Counted from the stretch's first letter, positions 9,501 to 20,391 are shown. The stretch: 64,000 nt of DNA from Paragemmobacter kunshanensis (GCF_011059185.1 NZ_JAALFE010000015.1:1-64000); one strand, 5' to 3'. Numbers and translations: made by a program. The notes: generated from the sequence alone by a model not told the origin.

Positions 9501-10265
9501 TCAGGCCGGGGCGACAACCACCTCCGTGCCCCATTCCAGGCATTTCCGCTCCAGGTCCGCGGGCAGGGGCCGGTCGGTGAACAGCACCGTCACCTCGGCC
9601 AGCGAGGCAAGCCGCGCCGGCGCGCTCCGATCCAGCTTGGAATGATCGCAGACCAGAAACACCTTCCGCGCCTGCCGGATGATCGCCTTCGACACCCGCA
9701 CCTCGGCCAGGTCGAAATCCAGCAGATCCCCGTCCCGATCCAGCGCCGAGGCCCCGATCACCGCATAATCCACCTTGAACTGTTCGAAGAACTGCGTCGT
9801 CAGCTCCCCCACCAGCCCGCCATCCGACCGGCGCAGCGCGCCGCCCGCCACCATGATCTCGCAACCCGGATTGGCGGCCAGCGTATTGGCCACGTTCATG
9901 TTGTTCGTCACGACCGTGATGTTGCGATGCGCCAGCAATTCCTGCGCCACCGCCTCGGTCGTGGTGCCAAGGTTCATGATCAGGCTGCAATTCTCGGGGA
10001 TCGCCGCCGCGCAGGCGCGCGCAATGGCGGCCTTCGCCCCCTCGTTCATCCGCCGCCGCTGCTCATAGCCCAGATTGGCCACCCCGGTCTTCGGCACCGC
10101 GCCGCCATGCACGCGGTCCAGATGCCCCATATCGGCCAGTTCCGAAAGATCCCGCCGGATTGTCTGCAGCGTCACATCGAAGCGCTGCGCCAGATCCTCC
10201 ACCACCACCCGCCCCTCGGCGCGCGCCAGTTCCAGAATCTCGCTCTGCCGAAAGCTCAGCGCCAT
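9501..10265 (-). CDS. glpR: DeoR-family transcriptional repressor, GlpR-like
   Basis: A 254-residue DeoR-type regulator. The N-terminal winged helix (RQSEILELARAEGRVVVEDLA, then VTLQTIRRDLSELADMGHLDRVHGGA) covers residues 5-55. The rest is a sugar-phosphate-isomerase-like sensor domain with NLGTTTEAVAQ and FLVCDHSKLDRSAPARL. Start chosen at 10265 with an AAGGAA ribosome-binding site 7 nt upstream. It is divergent from glpD and the glycerol transporter, which makes it the expected local repressor, responding to glycerol-3-phosphate by analogy with GlpR. Effector specificity is inferred from context only. Confidence 0.85.
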   Translation of the reverse strand: MALSFRQSEILELARAEGRVVVEDLAQRFDVTLQTIRRDLSELADMGHLDRVHGGAVPKTGVANLGYEQRRRMNEGAKAAIARACAAAIPENCSLIMNLGTTTEAVAQELLAHRNITVVTNNMNVANTLAANPGCEIMVAGGALRRSDGGLVGELTTQFFEQFKVDYAVIGASALDRDGDLLDFDLAEVRVSKAIIRQARKVFLVCDHSKLDRSAPARLASLAEVTVLFTDRPLPADLERKCLEWGTEVVVAPA

Positions 10266-10446
10266 CGCGCGTTCCTTTTCCTTCGCCGGATAACCGCGCA
10301 GTTTCGTTATCCCGCGCGACCCGATCAAGCCGGAAAATTCTCTGCGCGCGCAGGCAGAAACCTTGCCGCAGCGCAGCGCGAAAATGCGCGCTTTAGCGGC
10401 AATCCCTTGATAATCAGCACTTTACGCAAGGTCACTTGCGCGCCAA

Positions 10447-10485
10447 TGTTCGCTTTCTATAAAATCGCGCAAAAGCGAAAAAAGT
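10447..10485. promoter_or_regulatory. Candidate GlpR operator upstream of glpD
   Basis: The 278-bp gap between glpR and glpD contains TTCGCTTT at 10449-10456 and its inverted partner AAAGCGAA at 10472-10479, with centres 23 bp apart, in AT-richer sequence. DeoR-family regulators commonly bind repeated TTCG-type half sites. A further TTTCGTTATCC lies near 10300-10310. No convincing promoter hexamers could be fixed. Confidence 0.45.
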
Positions 10486-10543
10486 GGATTGACCTATGAG
10501 TAAGATTCGTAACACCCTCTCAACCGCTAGGGAGGAGACTGGC

Positions 10544-12139
10544 GTGACCACAGGGCAACGGCCTGAAACGGCTGACCTCTTCATCATCGGCGGCGGCATC
10601 AACGGCTGCGGCATTGCGCGCGACGCCACGGGGCGCGGCCTCTCGGTCGTGCTGGCCGAACAGAACGATCTTGCCTCCGCCACCTCCTCCGCTTCGACCA
10701 AGCTCTTCCACGGCGGGTTGCGCTATCTCGAATATTTCGAATTCCGCCTCGTCCGCGAAGCGCTGGAGGAACGCGAAACCCTCCTCGTCGCCATGCCCCA
10801 CATCTCGTGGCCCATGCGCTTCGTCCTGCCCTACCACCCCGACATGCGCTTCGAAGGCGACACGCCCACGGGCCGCCTCCTCTCGCGCATCATGCCGTGG
10901 ATGAAGGGCCGCCGCCCCGCATGGCTCATCCGCCTTGGCCTGTTCCTCTATGACACGCTGGGCGGCCGCAAGATCCTGCCCGCCACCCGCACGCTGGACC
11001 TGACGCGCGATCCGGCGGGCAAGCCGCTGCAATCCCGCTTCCACCACGCCTATGAATATTCCGACTGCTGGGTGGAGGATTCCAAGCTCGTCTCCCTCAA
11101 CGCCCGCGACGCCGCCCAGCGCGGCGCGACGGTGCTGACCCGCACCCGCGTCACCTCGGCCACACGGGCAGGCGATCTGTGGGAAATCGTGACCGAAGGC
11201 CCCGAAGGCAGCCGCACCCACCACGCCCGCGCGCTGGTGAATGCAGGCGGCCCCTGGGTCGAAGACGTGATCCGCAACGTCGCCCGCATCAATTCCTCCG
11301 AAGGCGTCCGCCTCGTGCGCGGCTCGCATATCGTCACGAAGAAACTCTACGACCACGACCGCTGCTATTTCTTCCAGGGCACCGATGGCCGCATCATCTT
11401 CGCCATCCCGTATGAGCAGGACTTCACCCTGATCGGCACCACCGACAAGGACCACAAGGCCGCCCCGAAAGACGCCACCTGCACGGATGAGGAACGCGAT
11501 TACCTGCTGAAATTCGCCTCGCAATACTTCGCCAAGCCCGTCACCGTGAAGGACGTGGTCTGGACTTATTCCGGCGTCCGTCCCCTCTACAACGACGGCG
11601 CGAAATCCGCGACGGCGGCGACCCGCGACTATGTCCTCTCGCTCGACGGCAACGGCGCACCGCTTCTGAACGTCTTCGGCGGCAAGATCACGACCTACCG
11701 CCGCCTCGCCGAATCCGCGCTGGAGAAACTCCAACCCTTCTTCCCGCAGGCCACCGGCCCCTGGACCGCCCGCGTCGCCCTGCCGGGTGGCGATTTCGCC
11801 CATGACGCCGTCCCCGCCCTGACCGCCGCGCTGAAATCGCGCTTCCCCTTCCTGACCGATTACTGGGCCGCCCGCCTGATCCGCGCCTACGGGTCCGAAG
11901 CGGAAACCCTGCTCGGCAACGCGCAAACCGCCGCCGACCTCGGCCGCGACTTCGGCGCCACCCTGACCGAGGCCGAGGTGCGCTGGCTCATGCAGCACGA
12001 ATTCGCCCGCGCCGCCGCAGACATCGTCTGGCGGCGCACCAAACTCGGCCTTCGCCTGTCGAAGGACCAGATCGCTGCGCTTGACGCTTACATGTCAGGC
12101 GCCGCAACCCACGGGGCGGTCAGCCCCGCGGCGGAATGA
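10544..12139 (+). CDS. glpD: Glycerol-3-phosphate dehydrogenase (FAD)
   Basis: A 531-residue flavoenzyme that oxidises glycerol-3-phosphate to dihydroxyacetone phosphate at the cytoplasmic membrane and passes electrons to quinone. The FAD-binding motif FIIGGGINGCGIARDATGRG is near the N-terminus, followed by SSASTKLFHGGLRYLEYFEFRLVREAL, which is characteristic of GlpD. A DAO-type C-terminal domain follows. I choose the GTG at 10544 because a strong GGAGGAG ribosome-binding site sits 6 nt before it. An in-frame ATG at 10496 would add 16 residues, but has no good ribosome-binding site. It is the first gene of the glycerol operon and lies 9 bp before glpS. Confidence 0.92.
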   Translation: MTTGQRPETADLFIIGGGINGCGIARDATGRGLSVVLAEQNDLASATSSASTKLFHGGLRYLEYFEFRLVREALEERETLLVAMPHISWPMRFVLPYHPDMRFEGDTPTGRLLSRIMPWMKGRRPAWLIRLGLFLYDTLGGRKILPATRTLDLTRDPAGKPLQSRFHHAYEYSDCWVEDSKLVSLNARDAAQRGATVLTRTRVTSATRAGDLWEIVTEGPEGSRTHHARALVNAGGPWVEDVIRNVARINSSEGVRLVRGSHIVTKKLYDHDRCYFFQGTDGRIIFAIPYEQDFTLIGTTDKDHKAAPKDATCTDEERDYLLKFASQYFAKPVTVKDVVWTYSGVRPLYNDGAKSATAATRDYVLSLDGNGAPLLNVFGGKITTYRRLAESALEKLQPFFPQATGPWTARVALPGGDFAHDAVPALTAALKSRFPFLTDYWAARLIRAYGSEAETLLGNAQTAADLGRDFGATLTEAEVRWLMQHEFARAAADIVWRRTKLGLRLSKDQIAALDAYMSGAATHGAVSPAAE

Positions 12140-12148
12140 GGGGGACCT

Positions 12149-13237
12149 ATGGCGCTTGAACTACAAGCCGTCAGCCGTGTCGTGAAGGGGCAGGTGCATA
12201 TCGCCCCCACGACGCTGACGCTGGAAAAGGGGACGATGAACGTCCTCCTCGGCCCCACGCTGTCGGGCAAGACCTCGCTGATGCGCCTGATGGCGGGGCT
12301 GGATGCCCCCACCACGGGCCGCATCCTCTGGCACGGCACCGACGTGACGGGCGTCCGCGTGCAGGACCGCAAGGTCGCGATGGTCTATCAGCAGTTCATC
12401 AACTACCCCGGCCTGACCGTCTATGAAAACATCGCCTCGCCCATGCGCCTGATGGGCAAGGACCGCGCCGCGATCGACCGCGCCGTCCGCGAAACGGCGG
12501 AAATGCTGAAACTCACCCCCATGCTCGACCGCAAACCGCTGGAACTTTCCGGCGGCCAGCAACAACGCTGCGCACTCGCCCGCGCGCTGGTCAAGGGCGC
12601 GGGCCTCGTCCTGCTCGACGAACCGCTGGCAAACCTCGACTACAAGCTCCGCGAAGAACTCCGCGCCGAAATCCCCCGCATCTTCGAAGAATCCGGCGCG
12701 ATCTTCGTCTACGCCACCACCGAACCGGAGGAAGCCCTCCTCCTCGGCGGCAACACCGCCACGCTGTGGGAAGGCCGCGTCACCCAATTCGGCCCCACCC
12801 CCACCGTCTACCGCCAACCCGCCGACGCCACGACCGCGCGCGTGTTCTCCGATCCGCCGATGAACTTCGTCTCCTGCTTCAAGCAAGGCCACCGCATCAA
12901 CTTCGGCGGCAACGCCAACGCCCCCGCAGACGGCGCCTTCGCGTCACTGCCGGATGGCCGCTACACCGCAGGCTTCCGCGCCAACCACCTGCACCTGAAC
13001 ACCCATTCCGGGCAGGCCGTGGAATTCCGCTGCACCCTCGGCGTCACGGAAATCACGGGCTCCGAGACCTTCCTCCACCTGACGCATGGCACCGACCGCT
13101 GGGTCGGCCTCGTCCACGGGGTCCACGACCTGGCACCGGGGTCCGAGGTCAGCGTCTGGCTCGACCCCACCCATGTCTACATCTTCGACGCCGAAGGACG
13201 CCTTGCCGCGCCCGCGGCCTATGCGGCGGCGGCCTGA
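12149..13237 (+). CDS. glpS: Glycerol ABC transporter ATP-binding protein GlpS
   Basis: A 362-residue ABC ATPase with a C-terminal TOBE-like region. Walker A is GPTLSGKT (35-42), signature LSGGQ (133-137) and Walker B LVLLDE (153-158). The switch histidine expected after the D-loop is missing: the stretch reads VYATTEPEEA, with Thr191 where His normally stands. The partner GlpT has the opposite defect, so the two probably form a heterodimer with one working and one degenerate ATP site. Gene order matches the glpD-glpSTPQUV glycerol-uptake operon described in Rhizobium leguminosarum. The gene follows glpD by 9 bp. Confidence 0.88.
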   Translation: MALELQAVSRVVKGQVHIAPTTLTLEKGTMNVLLGPTLSGKTSLMRLMAGLDAPTTGRILWHGTDVTGVRVQDRKVAMVYQQFINYPGLTVYENIASPMRLMGKDRAAIDRAVRETAEMLKLTPMLDRKPLELSGGQQQRCALARALVKGAGLVLLDEPLANLDYKLREELRAEIPRIFEESGAIFVYATTEPEEALLLGGNTATLWEGRVTQFGPTPTVYRQPADATTARVFSDPPMNFVSCFKQGHRINFGGNANAPADGAFASLPDGRYTAGFRANHLHLNTHSGQAVEFRCTLGVTEITGSETFLHLTHGTDRWVGLVHGVHDLAPGSEVSVWLDPTHVYIFDAEGRLAAPAAYAAAA

Positions 13238-13241
13238 TCCC

Positions 13242-14324
13242 ATGTCCCAGATCACCCTCAAGAACCTCGCCCACAGCTACCACGCCAACCCGCGCGGCGA
13301 ACAGGACTTCGCGCTGAAGGAGATGGACCACGTCTGGGACGACGGCGGCGCCTATGCGCTGCTCGGCTCCTCCGGCTGTGGCAAGACCACGCTCCTCAAC
13401 ATCATCTCCGGCCTCCTGCGCCCAAGCCAAGGCCGCGTCCTCTTCGGCGACCGCGACGTGACCGACGCCGAAACGGCGGAAAGGAACATCGCGCAGGTCT
13501 TCCAGTTCCCGGTCGTCTACGACACCATGACCGTGCGCGAAAACCTCGCCTTCCCGCTGCGCAACCGGGGCATGGACGCCGCCTACATCAAGGCCCGCGT
13601 CACCCAGATCGCCGCCATGATCGGCATGGACCACATCCTCGACCGCAAGGCGCGCGGCCTCACCGCCGACGCCAAACAGAAGATCTCCCTCGGTCGCGGC
13701 ATGGTGCGCGAAGACGTCAACGCGATCCTCTTCGACGAACCGCTGACCGTCATCGACCCCCACATGAAATGGGAACTCCGCACGCAGCTGAAACAGCTGC
13801 ACCGCGAATTCGGCCATACGATGATCTACGTCACCCATGACCAGACCGAGGCGCTGACATTCGCCGACAAGGTCGTCGTCATGTATGACGGCCGCGTCGT
13901 GCAGATGGGCACGCCCGAAGAACTCTTCGAAACCCCCGCCCATACCTTCGTGGGCTATTTCATCGGCTCGCCGGGCATGAACCTTCTGCCCGCCGAAATA
14001 CGGGGCGGCACCGCGCAGCTGCAAGGCGCCGCCGTCCCGCTGGGTGCGGCCTACGGGCCAATTTCGGGTCGCACCCAGATCGGAATCCGCCCCGAATACT
14101 GCGTCCTGACCGAAGGTGACGGCCTGCCCATCACCATCAAACGGGTCGAGGATGTGGGCCGCCACCGCATCATCCGGGGCGATGTCGCGGGCAGCACGGT
14201 CAACGTGATCGCGCCCGAAGGCATGGCCGTCGGCGCGTCCCTGACCCATGTCCGCTTCACGCCGGACCGCATCAACGTCTATGCCGACGACTGGCGCGTC
14301 GCACCGATCGGGGGGGCCGTCTGA
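13242..14324 (+). CDS. glpT: Glycerol ABC transporter ATP-binding protein GlpT
   Basis: A 360-residue ABC ATPase of the sugar-importer type. Walker A GSSGCGKT is at 42-49, Walker B ILFDE near 162-166 and the switch His199 is in YVTHDQTEA. The signature loop is degenerate: where LSGGQ is expected the protein reads LTADAKQKISLGRG. Start at 13242, 4 bp after glpS, where the family similarity begins (MSQITLKNLAHSY). The C-terminal 110 residues form a TOBE/OB-type regulatory region. It works with GlpS under the GlpPQ channel. Note that this symbol is distinct from the E. coli GlpT glycerol-phosphate antiporter. Confidence 0.88.
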   Translation: MSQITLKNLAHSYHANPRGEQDFALKEMDHVWDDGGAYALLGSSGCGKTTLLNIISGLLRPSQGRVLFGDRDVTDAETAERNIAQVFQFPVVYDTMTVRENLAFPLRNRGMDAAYIKARVTQIAAMIGMDHILDRKARGLTADAKQKISLGRGMVREDVNAILFDEPLTVIDPHMKWELRTQLKQLHREFGHTMIYVTHDQTEALTFADKVVVMYDGRVVQMGTPEELFETPAHTFVGYFIGSPGMNLLPAEIRGGTAQLQGAAVPLGAAYGPISGRTQIGIRPEYCVLTEGDGLPITIKRVEDVGRHRIIRGDVAGSTVNVIAPEGMAVGASLTHVRFTPDRINVYADDWRVAPIGGAV

Positions 14325-15196
14325 TGGACAAGACCCAGAACAACAAGGCGTGGTTCCTTGTCCTTCCGGTCCTCGTGATCGTCGCCTTCTCGGCCATCAT
14401 CCCGCTGATGACGGTCGTCAACTACTCGGTCAACGACACCTTCGGCGACAATCAGTTCTTCTGGGCCGGGCTGGAATGGTTCGAGGAAATGGTCACCTCC
14501 GACCGCCTGCACGAAGCGCTTGGCCGCCAGATCCTCTTCTCCGCCATCATCCTCGCGATCGAGGTGCCTCTGGGCATCTACATCGCGCTCAACATGCCGA
14601 AAAAGGGCTTCTGGGCCTCGGTCTGCCTCGTCCTCATGGCGCTGCCGTTGCTCATTCCCTTCAACGTCGTCGGCACCATCTGGCAGATCTTCGGCCGCGT
14701 CGATATCGGCCTCCTGGGCCATTACCTCGCGGAACTGGGCATCGACTACAACTACACCAACGATCCGCTTGACGCCTGGATCACCGTCATCGTCATGGAT
14801 GTCTGGCACTGGACCAGCCTCGTTGCGCTTCTGTGCTACGCAGGCCTGCAATCCATCCCCAACGCCTATTATCAGGCCGCCCGCGTGGATCAGGCCAGCC
14901 GCTGGGCCGTCTTCCGCTACATCGAACTGCCCAAGATGGCGGGTGTCCTGCTGATCGCGGTCCTTCTGCGCTTCATGGACAGCTTCATGATCTATACCGA
15001 ACCCTTCGTCGTCACCGGCGGCGGGCCGGGCAATTCCACCACTTTCCTGTCCATCGACCTCGTGAAGATGGCGATCGGCCAGTTCGACCTCGGCCCCGCC
15101 GCCGCCTTCTCGATCATGTATTTCCTCGTGATCCTGCTGGTGTCCTGGGTCTTCTACACCGTGATGACCAATCTCGACAAAGAGGAGGGCAAGTAA
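14324..15196 (+). CDS. glpP: Glycerol ABC transporter permease GlpP
   Basis: A 290-residue inner-membrane permease with six predicted spans and the MalF/UgpA-type EAA loop (AARVDQASRWAVFRYIELPKMAG, around residues 185-207), which contacts the ATPases. The start overlaps the glpT stop (TGATGG), indicating translational coupling. It pairs with GlpQ to form the glycerol translocation path and is followed by glpQ after 1 bp. Confidence 0.9.
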   Translation: MDKTQNNKAWFLVLPVLVIVAFSAIIPLMTVVNYSVNDTFGDNQFFWAGLEWFEEMVTSDRLHEALGRQILFSAIILAIEVPLGIYIALNMPKKGFWASVCLVLMALPLLIPFNVVGTIWQIFGRVDIGLLGHYLAELGIDYNYTNDPLDAWITVIVMDVWHWTSLVALLCYAGLQSIPNAYYQAARVDQASRWAVFRYIELPKMAGVLLIAVLLRFMDSFMIYTEPFVVTGGGPGNSTTFLSIDLVKMAIGQFDLGPAAAFSIMYFLVILLVSWVFYTVMTNLDKEEGK

Positions 15197-15197
15197 C

Positions 15198-16001
15198 ATG
15201 CGCCTGCGCGGCTCCGCCCTTGTGATGACGCTCTACCTCTTGTTCCTGCTGATCCCGATCTACTGGCTCGTGAACATGAGCCTGAAAACCAATACCGAGA
15301 TCACCTCGACCTTCACCCTCTTCCCCAATGACCTGACCTTCCGCAACTACGCGGTGATCCTCACCGATCCGTCCTGGTACATGGGCTATGTGAACTCGAT
15401 CATCTATGTGGTGATGAACACGGTGATCTCCATCACCGTGGCCCTGCCCGCCGCCTACGCCTTCTCGCGCTACAGCTTCATGGGCGACAAGCACCTCTTC
15501 TTCTGGCTGCTGACGAACCGCATGGCCCCTCCGGCCGTCTTCGCCCTGCCCTTCTTCCAGCTCTACTCCTCGGTCGGCCTTTTCGACACCCACATCGCCG
15601 TGGCACTGGCACACTGCCTCTTCAACGTGCCGCTCGCCGTCTGGATCCTCGAAGGCTTCATGCGCGGGGTTCCGAAGGAAATTGATGAGACCGCCTATAT
15701 CGACGGCTATTCCTTCGGGCATTTCTTCCTCAAGATCTTCACCCCCCTGATCGCAAGCGGCATCGGCGTCGCGGCCTTCTTCTGCTTCATGTTCTCCTGG
15801 GTGGAACTGCTGCTCTCGCGCACGCTGACCTCCGTCAACGCCAAACCCATCGCCGCCACCATGACCCGCACCGTCAGCGCCTCGGGCATGGACTGGGGCG
15901 TGTTGGCCGCCGCGGGGGTGCTGACCATCATCCCCGGCGCGCTCGTGATCTACTTCGTCCGCAACTACATCGCCAAGGGCTTCGCCCTGGGAAGGGTGTG
16001 A
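15198..16001 (+). CDS. glpQ: Glycerol ABC transporter permease GlpQ
   Basis: A 267-residue permease of the MalG type with six predicted spans. The EAA loop is recognisable in PKEIDETAYIDGYSFGHFFLKIFTPL. The N-terminal span plus the TNTEITSTFTLFPNDLTFRNY periplasmic loop is typical of sugar and glycerol ABC permeases. It completes the membrane part of the transporter. The next gene is an atypical ORF, after which the standard operon order resumes with glpU. Confidence 0.9.
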   Translation: MRLRGSALVMTLYLLFLLIPIYWLVNMSLKTNTEITSTFTLFPNDLTFRNYAVILTDPSWYMGYVNSIIYVVMNTVISITVALPAAYAFSRYSFMGDKHLFFWLLTNRMAPPAVFALPFFQLYSSVGLFDTHIAVALAHCLFNVPLAVWILEGFMRGVPKEIDETAYIDGYSFGHFFLKIFTPLIASGIGVAAFFCFMFSWVELLLSRTLTSVNAKPIAATMTRTVSASGMDWGVLAAAGVLTIIPGALVIYFVRNYIAKGFALGRV

Positions 16002-16003
16002 TC

Positions 16004-16459
16004 ATGGATTGGCTCACAGAGGGGGTTGGGATCGCCATAGCTTCAATCTTGAGCAGCAGTATTGTCGCTGCAATTATTTCTAACCGAGCTGCCTACAGGT
16101 CGATTGCTGTAGAGGCGATCACAAAGGAAAGAATCGTTTGGTTGGATGAACTGCGTGAAGTTGCGGTTGAGTTAACCACGAAACTTGCCGCACTAAACCG
16201 CCAAGATTTTGAAGCGACGGCGGGAGAGATCGAAGCAGCCGATCGATTGATTGCACGCCTTGAACTGCACCTGAACCCTGATGGTAGCAAAGAGGCGCAG
16301 ATAATGAGGCTCTCTGAAGAACTCAGAGCGTCAGCCGAGAGGAAGTCGGAGTATCGATCAATAGAGAAGGCCTTCATGCGAGCAGTAAGGGACCTGCTTA
16401 AGGAAGAGTGGGAAAAAGCCAAAGCGGAAGCAGGCGTAAAAAAAAAGGTGAATTCATGA
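16004..16459 (+). CDS. Unrecognised small protein: one membrane span plus helical tail (foreign-looking)
   Basis: A 151-residue protein I cannot assign. It has one N-terminal hydrophobic segment (about residues 6-28) followed by a long charged, probably coiled-coil region that begins KERIVWLDELREVAVELTTKL and ends with a lysine-rich tail. The ATG at 16004 has a GGAAGG ribosome-binding sequence 7 nt upstream. A GTG at 15998 is also possible. Its bases are clearly AT-richer than those of glpQ and glpU, and it sits between two genes that are otherwise adjacent in glp operons, so it was probably acquired. It still overlaps glpU by 4 bp (ATGA), so it is co-translated with the operon. The KERI-W-x2-LR pattern resembles small membrane proteins of unknown function in other bacteria. 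Confidence 0.7.
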   Translation: MDWLTEGVGIAIASILSSSIVAAIISNRAAYRSIAVEAITKERIVWLDELREVAVELTTKLAALNRQDFEATAGEIEAADRLIARLELHLNPDGSKEAQIMRLSEELRASAERKSEYRSIEKAFMRAVRDLLKEEWEKAKAEAGVKKKVNS

Positions 16460-16857
16460 CCGCCTCTCGCTGGACCACCATCTACCTCGTCACGGGCGGC
16501 ATCCTCGCCGCCATCCTCGCGGCGCTCATCGCCTCCGTCCCCCGCACGGAAGACGGGATCGACTGGTTCGCCCCCCTCATCCCCGGCGGCTGGATGGCCT
16601 GGACCTTCCCCGTCGCCCTCTTCTTCTTCGTGATCGCCTGCCTGCTGATCCTCTTCACCCTACTCGCGATCCGCTTTCCCGAAACCCCGCGCCGCGGCGT
16701 CCTTCGCATCGAAACCACGCGCGGCGACCGGCTCTTCATCTCGCTCTTGGGCTCGGCCTTCCTCTGCGTGGGCTGGCTCTTCTTCTTCGGCGCTCCCCTC
16801 TGGGGCGCGCTGATCGGTTGCCTGATCTATGCCGCAGCGGTCTTCCGCTGGGTCTGA
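16456..16857 (+). CDS. glpU: Glycerol operon membrane protein GlpU (DUF2160)
   Basis: A 133-residue integral membrane protein with about four hydrophobic segments, beginning MTASRWTTIYLVTGGILAAIL. It has the size, topology and operon position of the DUF2160 protein GlpU found between the permease and binding-protein genes of rhizobial glycerol transporters. Its exact role is not established. Start at 16456, where an AGGTG sequence lies 7 nt upstream. The longer upstream reading overlaps the preceding ORF and is not needed. Confidence 0.82.
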   Translation: MTASRWTTIYLVTGGILAAILAALIASVPRTEDGIDWFAPLIPGGWMAWTFPVALFFFVIACLLILFTLLAIRFPETPRRGVLRIETTRGDRLFISLLGSAFLCVGWLFFFGAPLWGALIGCLIYAAAVFRWV

Positions 16858-16949
16858 TCCAAGGCATGACAGCGCCGGGGGGGGCGGATGCGACCCCTCT
16901 CCCCCGGCAGAACGAAGACAGGACGTCTCACATTCTGGGAGGAAAACGC

Positions 16950-18677
16950 ATGAGACTCAGACAGACAGCAACCGCGATGGCGCTTGCGCTGATCGCCTTC
17001 GGCTCGGCCCCGGCCTGGGCCGACATGGAGGCCGCCAAGGCCTTCCTCGACGCGGAGATCGGCGATCTCTCCACCCTCTCCCGCGCCGATCAAGAGGCCG
17101 AGATGCAGTGGTTCATCGACGCCGCCGCCCCCTTCGCCGGGATGGAGATCAAGGTGGTGTCGGAAACCATCACCACCCATGAATACGAAGCCAAGGTCCT
17201 CGCCCCGGCCTTCACCGCCATCACCGGCATCAAGGTCACCCATGACCTGATCGGCGAAGGCGATGTGGTGGAAAAGCTGCAGACGCAGATGCAGTCGGGC
17301 GAGAACATCTATGACGCCTATATCAACGACTCGGATCTGATCGGCACCCACTGGCGCTACCAGCAGGCCCGCAACCTGACCGACTGGATGGCCGGCGAAG
17401 GTGCCGCCGTCACCAACCCGAATATCGACATGGCCGATTTCATCGGCCTGAAATTCACCACCGGCCCGGATGGCAAGGTCTACCAGCTGCCCGACCAGCA
17501 ATTCGCCAACCTCTACTGGTTCCGCTACGACTGGTTCAACGACCAGAAGACCAAGGACGACTTCAAGGCCAAGTATGGCTACGATCTCGGCGTCCCGCTG
17601 AACTGGTCGGCTTATGAGGATATCGCGGAATTCTTCACCGGCCGCGACATGTCCTATGCGGGCGGCCCGGCCACCGGCGTCTATGGCAACATGGACTACG
17701 GCAAGAAGGACCCGTCGCTGGGCTGGCGCTACACCGATGCCTGGATGTCCATGGCCGGCATGGGCGACGTGGGTGAACCCAACGGCCTTCCGGTCGATGA
17801 ATGGGGCATCCGCGTGAACGAGAACTCGCAGCCCGTCGGCTCCTGCGTTGCCCGTGGCGGTGCCACGAACGACGCCGCCGCCGTCTATGCCGTGACCAAG
17901 GCCATCGACTGGCTGCAGCGCTTCTCCCCGCCCGAAGCACAGGGCATGACCTTCGGCGAGGCAGGCCCCGTCCCGGCACAGGGCAACATCGCCCAGCAGA
18001 TGTTCTGGTACACTGCCTTCACCGCCGACATGGTCAAGCCCGGCCCCGTGATGAACGAGGATGGCACGCCGAAATGGCGCATGGCCCCCTCGCCGCATGG
18101 CGCCTACTGGCAGGAGGGCATGAAGGTCGGCTATCAGGACGCCGGCTCCTGGACGCTGATGAAGTCCACCCCCGTCGACCGCGCACAGGCCGCATGGCTC
18201 TATGCGCAGTTCGTCACCTCCAAGACCGTGGATGTGAAGAAGTCCCATGTGGGCCTCACCTTCATCCGTGAATCCACGATCCAGCACCAGTCCTTCACCG
18301 ACCGCGCGCCGCAACTCGGCGGTCTGGTGGAATTCTACCGCTCGCCCGCCCGCGTCCAGTGGTCGCCCACCGGCACCAACGTGCCGGACTATCCGAAGCT
18401 GGCGCAGCTGTGGTGGCAGAACATCGGCGACGCCATGTCGGGGGCCAAGACCCCGCAGGAAGCGCTCGATGCCCTCTGCGAAGAGCAGGAAAAGGTGCTG
18501 GAGCGTCTGGAACGTGCCGGCGTGCAGGGCGACATCGGCCCGAAGATGAACGAACCGCAGGATCCGCAGGTCTGGATCGACGAACCCGGTTCGCCCGTCG
18601 GCAAGCTGGAGAACGAAAAGCCCGCAGGCGAAACGATCTCCTATGACGAGCTGATCAAGTCCTGGCAGCAGGGCTGA
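16950..18677 (+). CDS. glpV: Glycerol ABC transporter substrate-binding protein GlpV
   Basis: A 575-residue periplasmic binding protein. An N-terminal signal peptide of about 24 residues ([20 protein letters not shown], cleavage near AWA-DM) precedes a long family-1-type binding domain. At 575 residues it is longer than ordinary sugar-binding proteins (about 420), as is usual for GlpV. The start has a GGGAGG ribosome-binding site 7 nt upstream. It delivers glycerol to GlpPQ. A strong hairpin terminator follows immediately, so this ends the glpD-glpV unit. Confidence 0.9.
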   Translation: MRLRQTATAMALALIAFGSAPAWADMEAAKAFLDAEIGDLSTLSRADQEAEMQWFIDAAAPFAGMEIKVVSETITTHEYEAKVLAPAFTAITGIKVTHDLIGEGDVVEKLQTQMQSGENIYDAYINDSDLIGTHWRYQQARNLTDWMAGEGAAVTNPNIDMADFIGLKFTTGPDGKVYQLPDQQFANLYWFRYDWFNDQKTKDDFKAKYGYDLGVPLNWSAYEDIAEFFTGRDMSYAGGPATGVYGNMDYGKKDPSLGWRYTDAWMSMAGMGDVGEPNGLPVDEWGIRVNENSQPVGSCVARGGATNDAAAVYAVTKAIDWLQRFSPPEAQGMTFGEAGPVPAQGNIAQQMFWYTAFTADMVKPGPVMNEDGTPKWRMAPSPHGAYWQEGMKVGYQDAGSWTLMKSTPVDRAQAAWLYAQFVTSKTVDVKKSHVGLTFIRESTIQHQSFTDRAPQLGGLVEFYRSPARVQWSPTGTNVPDYPKLAQLWWQNIGDAMSGAKTPQEALDALCEEQEKVLERLERAGVQGDIGPKMNEPQDPQVWIDEPGSPVGKLENEKPAGETISYDELIKSWQQG

Positions 18678-18685
18678 TCCATCAA

Positions 18686-18720
18686 GGCGGGCGTCCCCAA
18701 GGACGCCCGCCCCTTCTTTC
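18686..18720 (+). terminator. Rho-independent terminator after glpV
   Basis: Perfect 11-bp stem (GGCGGGCGTCC at 18686-18696 and its complement at 18701-18711) with a 4-nt loop, followed by a pyrimidine run CCTTCTTTC. Confidence 0.85.
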
Positions 18721-18825
18721 TGGCCGAGCCACTCCCCCGCGGACCGCGCGTCCCGCTTGCGCCGCTCCCTGCGCATGGGCGAGTGTCTCCGCCAGCAAGA
18801 AGAAACGGACCAAGGGGGACAACCC

Positions 18826-20308
<1,483 letters not shown>

Positions 20309-20310
<2 letters not shown>

Positions 20311-20331
20311 CCCCCTCCCCGACCCTCCCCC
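20309..20331. repeat. Intergenic GC-rich repeat, copy 1 (inverted)
   Basis: A 23-bp element identical, in inverse orientation, to the copies at 20392-20414 and 21677-21699. Core GACCCCCTCCCCGACCCT. With the next copy it brackets about 100 bp after glpK, and each copy neighbours its own CCCTCCCCC/GGGGGAGGG hairpin. It overlaps the glpK stop codon. Confidence 0.75.
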
Positions 20332-20391
20332 GCCCGCGGGGGAGGGAGAAGTCAGCCCACCCCGCCGCCACCTTCCCCCTCCCCCACCTTT

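Noticed and set aside
7838-9517. Minus-strand frame opposite the exosortase gene
   Set aside because: Antisense shadow of a gene with clear catalytic motifs; composition is Asp/Glu/Gly-rich without any recognisable domain.
10520-11998. Minus-strand frame opposite glpD
   Set aside because: Antisense shadow of a well-identified enzyme.
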